From NCBI GenBank assembly GCA_002331335.1, contig DCZO01000001.1, forward strand, positions 375,292 to 435,766: DNA of 60,475 nt, written 5' to 3'. Below, one piece after another: positions 17,974 to 26,734 of this stretch (position 1 is the stretch's first letter; the number at the start of each line of letters is the position of its first letter). The notes beneath the pieces were generated by a model that did not search any database, was not told the origin of the DNA, and saw nothing but the letters and a program-made list of their open reading frames with translations. Made by a program: the position numbers and the translations under genes. This DNA is from Nitrospira sp. UBA2082 (GTDB lineage: Bacteria; Nitrospirota; Nitrospiria; Nitrospirales; Nitrospiraceae).

Positions 17974-18650
17974 CGCAGCGGGCGAAATATCTTCTGCTTG
18001 GTGGCGGTGTTGTGTTGTGGGTCATGCTGCTTGTTTTGCGATGGATGGGCGAGGAGCCGCCCCAAGAAGTGCCGTTGCGATTTCAAACCGGCCAGAAGCC
18101 CGCCGCTCTGGCGATGGGAGGACAGGATGCGGATGGGTTGGCCGTCAAGCCGTTCAAAGCGCAAGGGCAGGGAACGCCGGCGGCGCCGCGAAAAAATATT
18201 TTTGCGATGGGCCAAACCGTTGCGCCGGCTGGTGAGCGACACGCGCAGATCGCCAAGCGGCAGCTGCCGCCTCCGGTTCCGGCACCGCCGCCCGTTGTGG
18301 TTCCGCCGCCGCTTCCCGTCGCTCCACCTCCGCCACCGCCGATTCCCACAGGGCCCACTCCCGAAGAACTCGCCGCCATCGCCGAACGCCAGCAGCGAGA
18401 ATTGCTGGCTCGGCAGGCCCGTGAGCAGATGGCGCAATATCGGTATCTCGGCTACGCCGATCGCGATGGGCATCAGCAGGCATTTCTCGGCAAGGGCACC
18501 GAGATCTATATTCTCCAACTGGGAGACCGACTCGACGGCAAATTCCTCGTGGCCGTGATCGATCCCACCGTCGTCGTTCTGCGGGAAAGCGTCACCAATC
18601 TGGAAGCCCGCATCGAAATGAAGAAAGTCTCGTCGACCAATCCTTCCTGA
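17970..18650 (+). CDS. PilP-like periplasmic connector with proline-rich linker
   Basis: A 226-residue protein from ATG 17970, overlapping the PilO-like stop; the longer in-frame extension back to 17628 is a shadow of the upstream gene. It has an N-terminal membrane anchor (YLLLGGGVVLWVMLLVL), a flexible Pro-rich linker (about residues 100-130) and a small C-terminal beta domain (YRYLGYADRDGHQQAFLGKG ... GDRLDGKFLVAVID), matching the HR domain of PilP/GspC that contacts the secretin. It is the last gene of the operon begun at 10181. Confidence 0.8.
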   Translation: MTQRAKYLLLGGGVVLWVMLLVLRWMGEEPPQEVPLRFQTGQKPAALAMGGQDADGLAVKPFKAQGQGTPAAPRKNIFAMGQTVAPAGERHAQIAKRQLPPPVPAPPPVVVPPPLPVAPPPPPPIPTGPTPEELAAIAERQQRELLARQAREQMAQYRYLGYADRDGHQQAFLGKGTEIYILQLGDRLDGKFLVAVIDPTVVVLRESVTNLEARIEMKKVSSTNPS

Positions 18651-18753
18651 TTAAACCGCCGTTCACACTGGCCCGATTCCTCTCCGCCGCGCCGAGCTGT
18701 CGGATATACGCTGTCGTGCGCCTCCAGCCGGAATGCCAGGCATGGATTATTCC

Positions 18754-18815
18754 GATCCCCCCATGTGAGGGGAGTAATTTGGGGGGATTGCGTAAGTGAA
18801 AAAAAAGCATAGAGT
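18754..18815 (+). promoter_or_regulatory. operator-promoter element, copy d (split RHS operon)
   Basis: The inverted repeat GATCCCCCCA ... TGGGGGGATT (about 18754-18789, with TGTGAGGGGAGTAATT inside) closely matches copy c in sequence and length. It continues into TTGCGT (18788-18793), a 16-base spacer and TAGAGT (18810-18815). The A-rich spacer and the bases after the -10 box (TGCGC) also match copy a. The predicted start is near 18822, leaving a leader of about 150 bases before ATG 18974. Confidence 0.55.
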
Positions 18816-18840
18816 GCGCGGCCATGAAGAATGCGTTATG

Positions 18841-18932
18841 CGTCAAACGCCAATCGTCATTCGACTCGCCTGCCATCTGCCCTGTCGAAGGGGACTCTTC
18901 ACGATTGACGGTTGACGATTCACGAGTCACGT
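18841..18932. repeat. interspersed inverted-repeat element, copy 1
   Basis: The arms are imperfect: a left arm around CGCCAATCGTCATTCG and a right arm ACGATTGACGGTTGACG (18901-18917). The right arm recurs exactly at 39961 and 53982. Here the element forms most of the mRNA leader of the split RHS operon and could fold into a hairpin ahead of the ribosome binding site. Confidence 0.55.
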
Positions 18933-18973
18933 CTTCCAAGTCATCGGCTCTTCGTTGCGGAAAGGAGCTGCCC

Positions 18974-21900
18974 ATGCGTCGTTTGTCCGTGCTTGCTCTG
19001 ATTCTCGCTCTAGGCTGTCAGCTCGCAGCGGTCAGCTCGCTCTTTGCGAAAGAAGTGGACGACGATCAACCGATCGGAGCTGTCGGCGGTGCGGTGCGTG
19101 TCGATCCCTTTACCGGTACAGCGACGACCAGTATTCCTATTAACGTCTTTCCGGGACGGAATGGTGTTCAGCCCAATCTGGAACTGACCTATGCCAGCTC
19201 AAGTGGCAATGGTTGGGTCGGGATGGGATGGAAACTTGAGCTGGGCGCGATCGAGCGGAATACGCGCTTCGGAGTGAAATATAACGAAACGGCGGCTGAT
19301 AACGGCAAGGTCTATGCGATCCGAATGAGCGGGGCATCGTCGGAACTGGTCAAGCTCCAACCCAATACACCCACGGATCCTGAGTATCGGGCTAAAGTTG
19401 AAAGTGGCTTTTTCAGGATCCGCACGCTGACAACCGGCGGGTGGGAGGTGACTGATCGTAAGGGCGTGAAGTATTCGTTTGGGATCAGTGCCAATGGCCG
19501 GGTAGAGGACACGGCAACCGGACGGGTCTTTCGGTGGAATCTCGAGCGGGTGGAAGATCGTGATGGAAACTACATGCTCGTGAGTTACACAAAAGATCTG
19601 GGCCAATCGTATCTTGACCAGATTGATTATGGTTGGACGACAAAGGATCCCGCGCTGAACGTCGATCAGAATGCCACACTGGTTCCCCCATATTCGATCA
19701 AATTCTATTCGGTTCAACCTACAGGAATGACCGCACCGGATACCTACAATTCCTATTTCAGAATCACCACTGCGAAACGGCTTCAGGCAGTGGAGGTCAA
19801 AGCCGGCAACTCTACGATGCGCACGTACCAATTGACCTACGCGCCGAGTCCGACAACCGGCATTCATCGCTTGATGAGTGTCCAGCAGTTTGACCGCAAC
19901 GCAACTATTGGCCCATCACCAACCTACACTGTCACCGGAGGAAACGCCTTGCCGGCCGTGACTATGACCTATACCACGTCCGCATCGACCTTCACGGCTA
20001 ATCCTACCACCCTGCTCGTTAATTGGTGCGGTGGAGCGGCTGATGTCGATCCCGCAGATTTCAATGGGGATGGTCTCCAAGATTTGTGGTGCAGGAACTC
20101 GTCGGGTGAATTTAAGACCGCTGTGTCTTCCCCGGGCTCAACATTCCCGACATTAGGGAACGTACAGACAGTGTTCTCCGGCTGCACGAGGAATCTTGTG
20201 GCAGATTTTGACGGGGACGGACGGCAAGACCTCGCATGTGTCAGTCGAAACCAGGTGCAATATACAATTCATCTCGGAGTAATTGTTGACCATTTCTCAT
20301 GGACAGTGCGAATCGCCTACGCTAAGAGCGATGGTTCGTTCGATCCACCGAGTGGGACATCGACGATATGTCACAATTGGCCTTGGCCTAGATCATGGAC
20401 TCCAGACGCTCAAGTAGGGGTCGGTGACTTCAATGGCGATGGGAAAGCGGACTTGTGGTGCCACAACGCGTACGTCTTAAATGATCTCACAGTCGAGTAC
20501 TTCACTAGTGGTGTATTTTCATTAGGGAGGTCTTTTTCCCATCAATCGCAAACAACTGCATGGTTTCCTGTGCCTGAGTGGTGTTCCGGCGGAGGTATGA
20601 CAACTGGGGAGTTCAATGGAGATGGAAAGGCCGATCTGCTCTGTCATACATCGGCAGGCGCCACGTCTGTAAAGGCCTCGACAACGATCGGAACCGCAGC
20701 GAGCTTCTCGACATACACGACTGGCTTAGGCAACTGGTGTCCGTTGTCTGGTAGCCTCAAAGGGAAATTCAACCTCGCTGATTTGAATGGGGATGGGCTG
20801 AATGATCTGTGGTGTCACAAGACCACCACTGGCGACGTCCTGGTCGCTCTCGCAAAAGGCACCAGCTTTACCGCGGCTAATCCACCTTGGCTTACAGGAT
20901 TTTGTGTGAATGGAACAGCCGGGGTTGGCGATTTCAACTCGGATGGGGTCACCGACTTGTGGTGCCGCGAGTCAAGCGGGACGATACAGGTTGCGGTATC
21001 CACGGAAACTTCCCTTGTTCTCAATTCCACTCCCTGGATTAGTGCGTTTTGCACCGTGAGTCTATTCGGCCTCGCTGATTTCAATGGCGATTCGAAGCCC
21101 GACCTTTGGTGCGTCAATAGCGGGTCGGTATCCGTTGCGATCACAGACACCCCCGGGGTCAAAATAGATTTGCTGTCCTCGGTGTCCAATGGGCTTGGGG
21201 CCTCGACAGCACTCAGCTATACGCCTTCGACGATGCTGGGGGTGCCACACACCTTCCTACCCTACCCAGTTTACGTCGTGACGTCACTCACACAGAATGT
21301 GACAACATTCGTAAACGGGGTCATCGATGTTCGGACGACCCAAACACAATATCAGTTTGAAAAGGGCTATCACAGTATTCCAGATCGAGACTTCCGCGGC
21401 TTTCAAAAATCGACGGTGACGGCCTGCGCCAATTGCAGTGCGGCTGAGAAGACAGTGACCGTGACTGAGTTCCATCAAGGGTCGGGGACCACGACGACGG
21501 AGGATACAGAAGCGGCAGGTACCCTCACCCATCCGGATGCGCCGACCAAAGGCCTCCCGTATCGGATCGTCGTCCAGGACGGTGGGCTGGTTCCTCAGCT
21601 AGAAACTCTCACCACTTATACCACTGACTCCGACACGCTAGCACCCTGGTACACCCCATCCGCTCAGGTGGAGACGCGGACCTACACCAATGGGCTTGTT
21701 GCCAAGACGACCCAAGTCAATTTCACCCATGATCACACGTATGGAAACGTGATTCGTGAAGATCATCAAGGTGATATGGGAGTCGTAGGAGACGAAAAAA
21801 CCATCGAGCGGGCCTTCGCGAACGAGACGACAGCCTGGTTGATCGGGTTCCCCACGCGGGAAACCATCTATAAGGGGATTAGTACGGCGGTTCTAGACAA

Positions 21901-23803
21901 AATGGCGGAGACCACCTTCTACTACGATGGCACCACCACCTGCACGACTGCGTCGGTTCTTCAGGTTCCAACCCTCGGCCATCTCACACGCACCGTCAAC
22001 TGGCTCAGCGGAGGCGTCAATCCTGAAACACGGATGGCCTACGATATCTATGGCAATCGATTCTGCACGCGTGATCCCCGGGGGAATACAACAACCTATA
22101 CCTACGACAGCTCTCACGTCTATCTCAGAACGGTGACCAATGCCCTGGTCCATGTGGCCACCACCGAGTATGCGGGAATTGATACAAAACCCCTTGCCGA
22201 TGGACTCTATGGCCAGGTAATAAGCGAGAGAGATCCTAACAATCAGACGACGACATTTACCTATGATGGATTTGGGCGTCCACTCAGTACTACGACCCCG
22301 GATCCAAATCCACTGGTGACGACAAGGACCTATCCTGCCTTAGCGGAGTTTGGCTTCGTGGGAACGCAGAAGGTGACGACCACGGTCTCTGGAGGTGGGC
22401 TCACCTCAAATCTTGTCAGCCAGAGATTTTTCGATGGGCTTGGGAGGACCATTATTACGGAATCACCTGGCGCCGGGACCGCCGTGATTCGGAGTCAACA
22501 GAGCTATGATGTGCGAGGCAACGTGGCGACGCAGACCATTCCATTCTTTGTGGGGCAGACAGTCGGCCCGATCACTGCGACGCTCTACGATGTTTTGGGT
22601 CGCGTCAGCCAAATCACCCATCCAGATCAGACAGTCACCAAGTTCTGCTACAGCGGGTGGGATGTCGACACGCTTGACGCCAAGGGGCATCGCAAGCGCG
22701 AGATGAAGGACGCGTTTGGGCGAGTGGTCAAGGTCGAGCAGTTTAGTGGGACCGGGTCCAGCTGCGCTGGCCTGCCCACCACAGTGGCCAGTTCCGTTAC
22801 CTATACCTACGATGTGCTCGGCAATCTGTTGACCTCGAAAGATATCCTCAACAACACGAGCACCATGACCTATGATTCCCTCGGCCGAAAGCTGACGATG
22901 CAGGATCCGGATATGGGCAGCTGGTCTTATACCTATGATGCCAACGGCAATCTGGAAACCCAAGTCGATGCGAAGAATCAAAAGCTGTGCTTCACCTACG
23001 ATGCCTTGAATCGCCGGACACAGAAGAACTATGGCACCATCGCCGTCACCTGTGGAACAAACACCGTCGTGTATACCTATGACACGGCCACCAATGGGAA
23101 AGGCCGGTTGGCACAAGTGACCGATCAGGTGCCGCAGACCGTTACCTTCCAATACGATAGTCGTGGGCGAATTACACAGAGTACCAAGATACTGGATGGC
23201 ACGACCTATACGACCACCAGCGGCTATGACGGCCTCGGCAGGCTCACCACGGTGACCTATCCGACGAATCCGGTGAAGACGGTCACCTATGCGTACGACG
23301 GGCCCTATTTGAAGCAAGTCCTCGAAGGAGCCACGGTCTATATGACGTATGAAGGCTGGAACGCGCTGGGGCAACCAGCTAAGGCCATATCCGGCAACGG
23401 CGTGGTGTCGGCCTATACCTACAAACCCGATACATTTCAAGTGTCTTCCGTCAGTACCACCAGTGGATCGACTCCTACGGCGCCGACCAATCTGACGGCC
23501 ACGGCGGCGAGCAATAGTCAGATTACGCTCAATTGGATGGCTGCGCCAGGGGTGAGCTATCAAATCGAACGATGCCAAGGGGCCGGCTGTGTAACGTTTG
23601 TTCAAGTCGGAACTGCGACAGCCACCACGTTTAACGACATGGGTCTATCGGCCGTGACGACCTATCGGTATCAGGTGCGTGCCATTGATGCTACGAATAA
23701 TGCCGGGCCCTATTCTCTCATTGCATCGGCGACGACGCTCGTCACTCCGCCGACAACGGGCTATGGAGTGTTGGCGTATGGCCTCAGCGGATATGGTCAA
23801 TAG
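18974..23803 (+). CDS. split RHS protein, N-terminal chain (SpvB, FG-GAP, RHS, FN3) (RHS-2N)
   Basis: A 1609-residue secreted protein. ATG 18974 has AAGGAG 8 bases upstream and a Sec signal peptide (RRLSVLALILALGCQLAAVSSLFA); the longer frame from 18824 would bury the signal. Domains in order: SpvB-like (about 25-340, GAVRVDPFTGTATTSIPI, LTYASSSGNGWVGMGWKL), seven FG-GAP/VCBS repeats (DFNGDG..DLWC, about 350-720), TcdB-middle-like segment, YD repeats to about residue 1495, then a fibronectin III domain (APTNLTATAASNSQITLNW) and a short Gly/Tyr tail. It stops before the RHS core. The missing core lies on the separate chain at 24800. The layout recalls TcB of Tc toxins. It is the first gene of a four-gene operon to 27670. 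Confidence 0.93.
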   Translation: MRRLSVLALILALGCQLAAVSSLFAKEVDDDQPIGAVGGAVRVDPFTGTATTSIPINVFPGRNGVQPNLELTYASSSGNGWVGMGWKLELGAIERNTRFGVKYNETAADNGKVYAIRMSGASSELVKLQPNTPTDPEYRAKVESGFFRIRTLTTGGWEVTDRKGVKYSFGISANGRVEDTATGRVFRWNLERVEDRDGNYMLVSYTKDLGQSYLDQIDYGWTTKDPALNVDQNATLVPPYSIKFYSVQPTGMTAPDTYNSYFRITTAKRLQAVEVKAGNSTMRTYQLTYAPSPTTGIHRLMSVQQFDRNATIGPSPTYTVTGGNALPAVTMTYTTSASTFTANPTTLLVNWCGGAADVDPADFNGDGLQDLWCRNSSGEFKTAVSSPGSTFPTLGNVQTVFSGCTRNLVADFDGDGRQDLACVSRNQVQYTIHLGVIVDHFSWTVRIAYAKSDGSFDPPSGTSTICHNWPWPRSWTPDAQVGVGDFNGDGKADLWCHNAYVLNDLTVEYFTSGVFSLGRSFSHQSQTTAWFPVPEWCSGGGMTTGEFNGDGKADLLCHTSAGATSVKASTTIGTAASFSTYTTGLGNWCPLSGSLKGKFNLADLNGDGLNDLWCHKTTTGDVLVALAKGTSFTAANPPWLTGFCVNGTAGVGDFNSDGVTDLWCRESSGTIQVAVSTETSLVLNSTPWISAFCTVSLFGLADFNGDSKPDLWCVNSGSVSVAITDTPGVKIDLLSSVSNGLGASTALSYTPSTMLGVPHTFLPYPVYVVTSLTQNVTTFVNGVIDVRTTQTQYQFEKGYHSIPDRDFRGFQKSTVTACANCSAAEKTVTVTEFHQGSGTTTTEDTEAAGTLTHPDAPTKGLPYRIVVQDGGLVPQLETLTTYTTDSDTLAPWYTPSAQVETRTYTNGLVAKTTQVNFTHDHTYGNVIREDHQGDMGVVGDEKTIERAFANETTAWLIGFPTRETIYKGISTAVLDKMAETTFYYDGTTTCTTASVLQVPTLGHLTRTVNWLSGGVNPETRMAYDIYGNRFCTRDPRGNTTTYTYDSSHVYLRTVTNALVHVATTEYAGIDTKPLADGLYGQVISERDPNNQTTTFTYDGFGRPLSTTTPDPNPLVTTRTYPALAEFGFVGTQKVTTTVSGGGLTSNLVSQRFFDGLGRTIITESPGAGTAVIRSQQSYDVRGNVATQTIPFFVGQTVGPITATLYDVLGRVSQITHPDQTVTKFCYSGWDVDTLDAKGHRKREMKDAFGRVVKVEQFSGTGSSCAGLPTTVASSVTYTYDVLGNLLTSKDILNNTSTMTYDSLGRKLTMQDPDMGSWSYTYDANGNLETQVDAKNQKLCFTYDALNRRTQKNYGTIAVTCGTNTVVYTYDTATNGKGRLAQVTDQVPQTVTFQYDSRGRITQSTKILDGTTYTTTSGYDGLGRLTTVTYPTNPVKTVTYAYDGPYLKQVLEGATVYMTYEGWNALGQPAKAISGNGVVSAYTYKPDTFQVSSVSTTSGSTPTAPTNLTATAASNSQITLNWMAAPGVSYQIERCQGAGCVTFVQVGTATATTFNDMGLSAVTTYRYQVRAIDATNNAGPYSLIASATTLVTPPTTGYGVLAYGLSGYGQ

Positions 23804-23826
23804 CGAACAGGAAAAGGAGACATCCC

Positions 23827-24732
23827 ATGACAGACATTGCTCGAAGATCGTGGACGATCGTGGTTGCCCTGATCCCCATCATGGTAGCGTTGACCAGCTG
23901 GGGAAGCTCAGCTGAGGCGGTATGTACGCCGCTTGGCGCTACCACGCCTGGTCTTGGCCTGTGCAAGCCAAACAACGGGGAAGTTGGGTGGACTAATGCA
24001 ATCAACGGGAATTGGGACATCCTCGATACTGTTGTGCCGAGCGGGGCGGTGATGTTTTATGCGGGCGCGACTCCACCGGCCGCGTGGTACGCATGCGATG
24101 GATCGGCGAAGAGTCGGACGACCGATGCGGCGCTCTTTGCGGCGATCGGCACCACATTCGGTGCTGGGGATGGCGCAACGACGTTTAACCTCCCCGATAT
24201 GCGGTCACGTATGCCGATGGGATCGGGGCAAGGCACCTTTGTCGCCGCCAGCACCGGCGTCGATACCACGACCGAAGCGATCGCAGTCCCCTCGAATGAG
24301 TCGCTGCATACGGGGACGGCGATTGTGCTGACGACGTCCGGTTCTGCTCCCGCCCCGTTGACAGCGGGCACCACGTATTACGTGATCCGGGTCAACGCGA
24401 CGAGCGTGAAGTTGGCGACTAACTTGGCGAATGCGGTGGCCGGTACCGCGATCAATCTGACGACACAAGGCAGCGGGACCCAGAGCCTGACGGTGACGTA
24501 CACCATGCGCAATCTGGGTAATCGCGGTGGTGAGGAAACGCACGCCAATACGGTGGCCGAGATACCGGCGCACACACATACACCAACTAATGTCTGGCGT
24601 GGCACAGGTGGAGGCAACAATCCCAGTGGAGTGGGAACGAGCGGGCAAACCTCGGTCGGCAGCACGGGCGGCAGTGGGGCTCATAACGTCATGGACCCCT
24701 TCTTGGTTCTCACCTGCATGATCAAGCGATGA
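23827..24732 (+). CDS. secreted phage tail-collar-domain protein within the split RHS operon
   Basis: A 301-residue protein with AAGGAG 7 bases before ATG 23827 and a Sec signal peptide (IVVALIPIMVALTSWGSSAEA). A tail-collar domain is recognised from PSGAVMFYAGATPPAAWYACDG, FGAGDGATTFNLPDMRSRMPMG and the closing GGSGAHNVMDPFLVLTCMIKR. The collar is interrupted by a Thr/Ala-rich beta segment (about residues 135-225, PLTAGTTYYVIRVNATSVKLA) like those in phage tail proteins. Such collar domains bind surfaces or partner proteins. It sits exactly between the two halves of an RHS protein, which suggests it decorates or joins the assembled RHS shell (inference). Confidence 0.85.
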   Translation: MTDIARRSWTIVVALIPIMVALTSWGSSAEAVCTPLGATTPGLGLCKPNNGEVGWTNAINGNWDILDTVVPSGAVMFYAGATPPAAWYACDGSAKSRTTDAALFAAIGTTFGAGDGATTFNLPDMRSRMPMGSGQGTFVAASTGVDTTTEAIAVPSNESLHTGTAIVLTTSGSAPAPLTAGTTYYVIRVNATSVKLATNLANAVAGTAINLTTQGSGTQSLTVTYTMRNLGNRGGEETHANTVAEIPAHTHTPTNVWRGTGGGNNPSGVGTSGQTSVGSTGGSGAHNVMDPFLVLTCMIKR

Positions 24733-24799
24733 CTAGAGCGCGTTGGCATCACAGGGATAAAACAAGCGGGCGGGCCCACTCCAGCGAGGGGGAAATCCG

Positions 24800-26728
24800 A
24801 TGATAAGCATGATGAGATCCGAGCAGACGGTGAATCTGGGGATGAGGGGGGGCATCGCGCTGATGGTGATGATCCTCTGCAGCGCAATCCCGCCTGCCTT
24901 TGCCGAGATACTGCAGGATACCCGGTATAGTTATGACACGGTTGGCAATATCGAAGCGCTGACGGACCCGCTCAATGGACATCATCAACAGTTAAGCTAT
25001 GACGATCTCGATCGTCTCCAGACGGCGAACGGTCCGTATGGCAACTACACCTATCAGTATGACGCAATCGGTAATCTGACGGTCAATCCCCAGGTCAGTG
25101 CGACGCCCTATACCTATCCGACCAGTGGCCCCAGTAGTGTGCGGCCCCATGCCGTCACTACGGCTGGCCCGAACAGCTATACCTATGATGCCAATGGCAA
25201 CATGGAGACCGGAGCCGGGCGCACCATTGCCTGGAACTACGAGAACAAGCCGCTCACCATTACACAGGGAGCAACCACTACGACGTTTGTCTATGATGGC
25301 GATGGCGGGCGGGTGAAGAAAATCGTGGGCACCACGACGACCCGCTACATCAGTAAGCTCTATGAGTGTGACTCCAACGGAGCCACCACGAGCTGTTCCC
25401 GGTTTATCTGGGCTGGTGACCAACGAATTGCGACCGTGGCCGATAATGGTGTGACCCACTACTGGCACGTCGATCACCTGGGGTCCAGCTCGGTAATCAC
25501 CGACGGGACAGGGGCCAAGGTGGAAACGATCACGTACTATCCCTATGGCGAAGTCAGGACGGATACTCCGGGAACCCCGGTCAATGTTCCGTATAAATAC
25601 ACCGGACAAGAGCGAGATAGCAGCACCGGACTCATGTACTATGAGGCGCGGTACTACGATCCAAAGCTCGGTCGGTTCATCAGTGCCGATACGATTGTGC
25701 CCAGCATGTTAGATCCGGAAGCGCTGAACCGGTACACCTATGCGCGGAATAATCCGATGTACTACACTGATCCAACCGGCCATTGTTTCATTTTTTGCTT
25801 CATTTTCATCGGTTTTGCCGTTGGGGCGATTTCGAGTGGTATCCAGAGTGATTGGGATCTGAAGGCCACGTTACTCGGTGGTGTGATTGGGGGTGCGAGC
25901 GCGGCAGCCGGATACGCCACGTTTGGACCGGCGTCAGCTGCATTTGCGGAGATGGGTCTGGGGCCAATTACCTCTGGGATTGCTGGAGGAGCATTGGCGG
26001 GGGCTGTGGCAGGAGGTGTAAGCGGGCACTTAGCAAATTTGGCTGGCTATAATGTTAACATTGGCTTGGCGATTGCCTCAGGCGCGGCGGCGGGTGGGAT
26101 TGTGGGAGGAGCCGGGGCACAGTTTGGGGGATTCGGTGCTTTTGCTGCCGCTCCGGCGGCGGGCGCGGCGGGTGCGGCCATTAGTGGAGCGGATCCCGGT
26201 ATGGGGGCCGCGATTGCCGCTGCAACGGCGGCGTTTGCATTTGGCGTACAGCAGCTAGGGCAAAAGTTGGCCCCAGCTCAGATGAGCAGAGGAGGGAGTC
26301 CATCGGGGAATACATTGTCGATGAAAGATGTAAGAGAGGCGTTAGATGTAATTGGTAAATCCTCCTTCGTGGCTGACCCCCCAGATGGGTACACAGATGC
26401 CCCCGGAATAGCAGCAAAGCTCAACAATATGCTAGACAGTGGGGATATAAGTTTTGGCCAAACTTATAGGGAAGGAGCCCGAGCTCAAATGTGGCTTGGA
26501 AAGATCACGCTAAACTCAACGAACATAAACAGTGGTTTGTGCCCGAGATGCGACTTGCCGGGCACGTTGTTCCACGAAGGCGTCCACGCATATTACGGAG
26601 ATGCATTCACAAGTGCTACTGTGGAAAATAGGGCATATATGTTCCAATACAAACTAGAGATGAGCTTGTATAATTCAGGTGCTAGCATGAGACCGGCTTA
26701 CAAGCCGCAACTTTACCAGATCAGGTGA
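24800..26728 (+). CDS. split RHS protein, C-terminal chain with HExxH toxin tip (RHS-2C)
   Basis: A 642-residue protein with its own GAGGGGG site before ATG 24800 and its own signal peptide (GGIALMVMILCSAIPPAFA). The mature chain begins ILQDTRYSYDTVGN, exactly where RHS-1 continues (VLQALTYTFTADGN), and carries the last YD repeats and the core YYEARYYDPKLGRFISAD to DPTGH (25769-25783). After DPTGH come a Gly/Ala-rich hydrophobic zone (about residues 330-490) and a less GC-rich tip with HEGVH (26573-26587) plus a Glu 13 residues after the second His, fitting a zinc metallopeptidase. No secretion marker other than the Sec signal is seen. Toxin activity is inferred from family architecture. Confidence 0.92.
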   Translation: MISMMRSEQTVNLGMRGGIALMVMILCSAIPPAFAEILQDTRYSYDTVGNIEALTDPLNGHHQQLSYDDLDRLQTANGPYGNYTYQYDAIGNLTVNPQVSATPYTYPTSGPSSVRPHAVTTAGPNSYTYDANGNMETGAGRTIAWNYENKPLTITQGATTTTFVYDGDGGRVKKIVGTTTTRYISKLYECDSNGATTSCSRFIWAGDQRIATVADNGVTHYWHVDHLGSSSVITDGTGAKVETITYYPYGEVRTDTPGTPVNVPYKYTGQERDSSTGLMYYEARYYDPKLGRFISADTIVPSMLDPEALNRYTYARNNPMYYTDPTGHCFIFCFIFIGFAVGAISSGIQSDWDLKATLLGGVIGGASAAAGYATFGPASAAFAEMGLGPITSGIAGGALAGAVAGGVSGHLANLAGYNVNIGLAIASGAAAGGIVGGAGAQFGGFGAFAAAPAAGAAGAAISGADPGMGAAIAAATAAFAFGVQQLGQKLAPAQMSRGGSPSGNTLSMKDVREALDVIGKSSFVADPPDGYTDAPGIAAKLNNMLDSGDISFGQTYREGARAQMWLGKITLNSTNINSGLCPRCDLPGTLFHEGVHAYYGDAFTSATVENRAYMFQYKLEMSLYNSGASMRPAYKPQLYQIR

Positions 26729-26734
26729 ATCAGC

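Noticed and set aside
18650..18760. Rho-independent terminator after the secretin operon
   Set aside because: No stable stem followed by a T-run is visible.
22463..23605. 380-residue minus-strand frame inside RHS-2N
   Set aside because: It is an antisense shadow of YD repeats, as in RHS-1.
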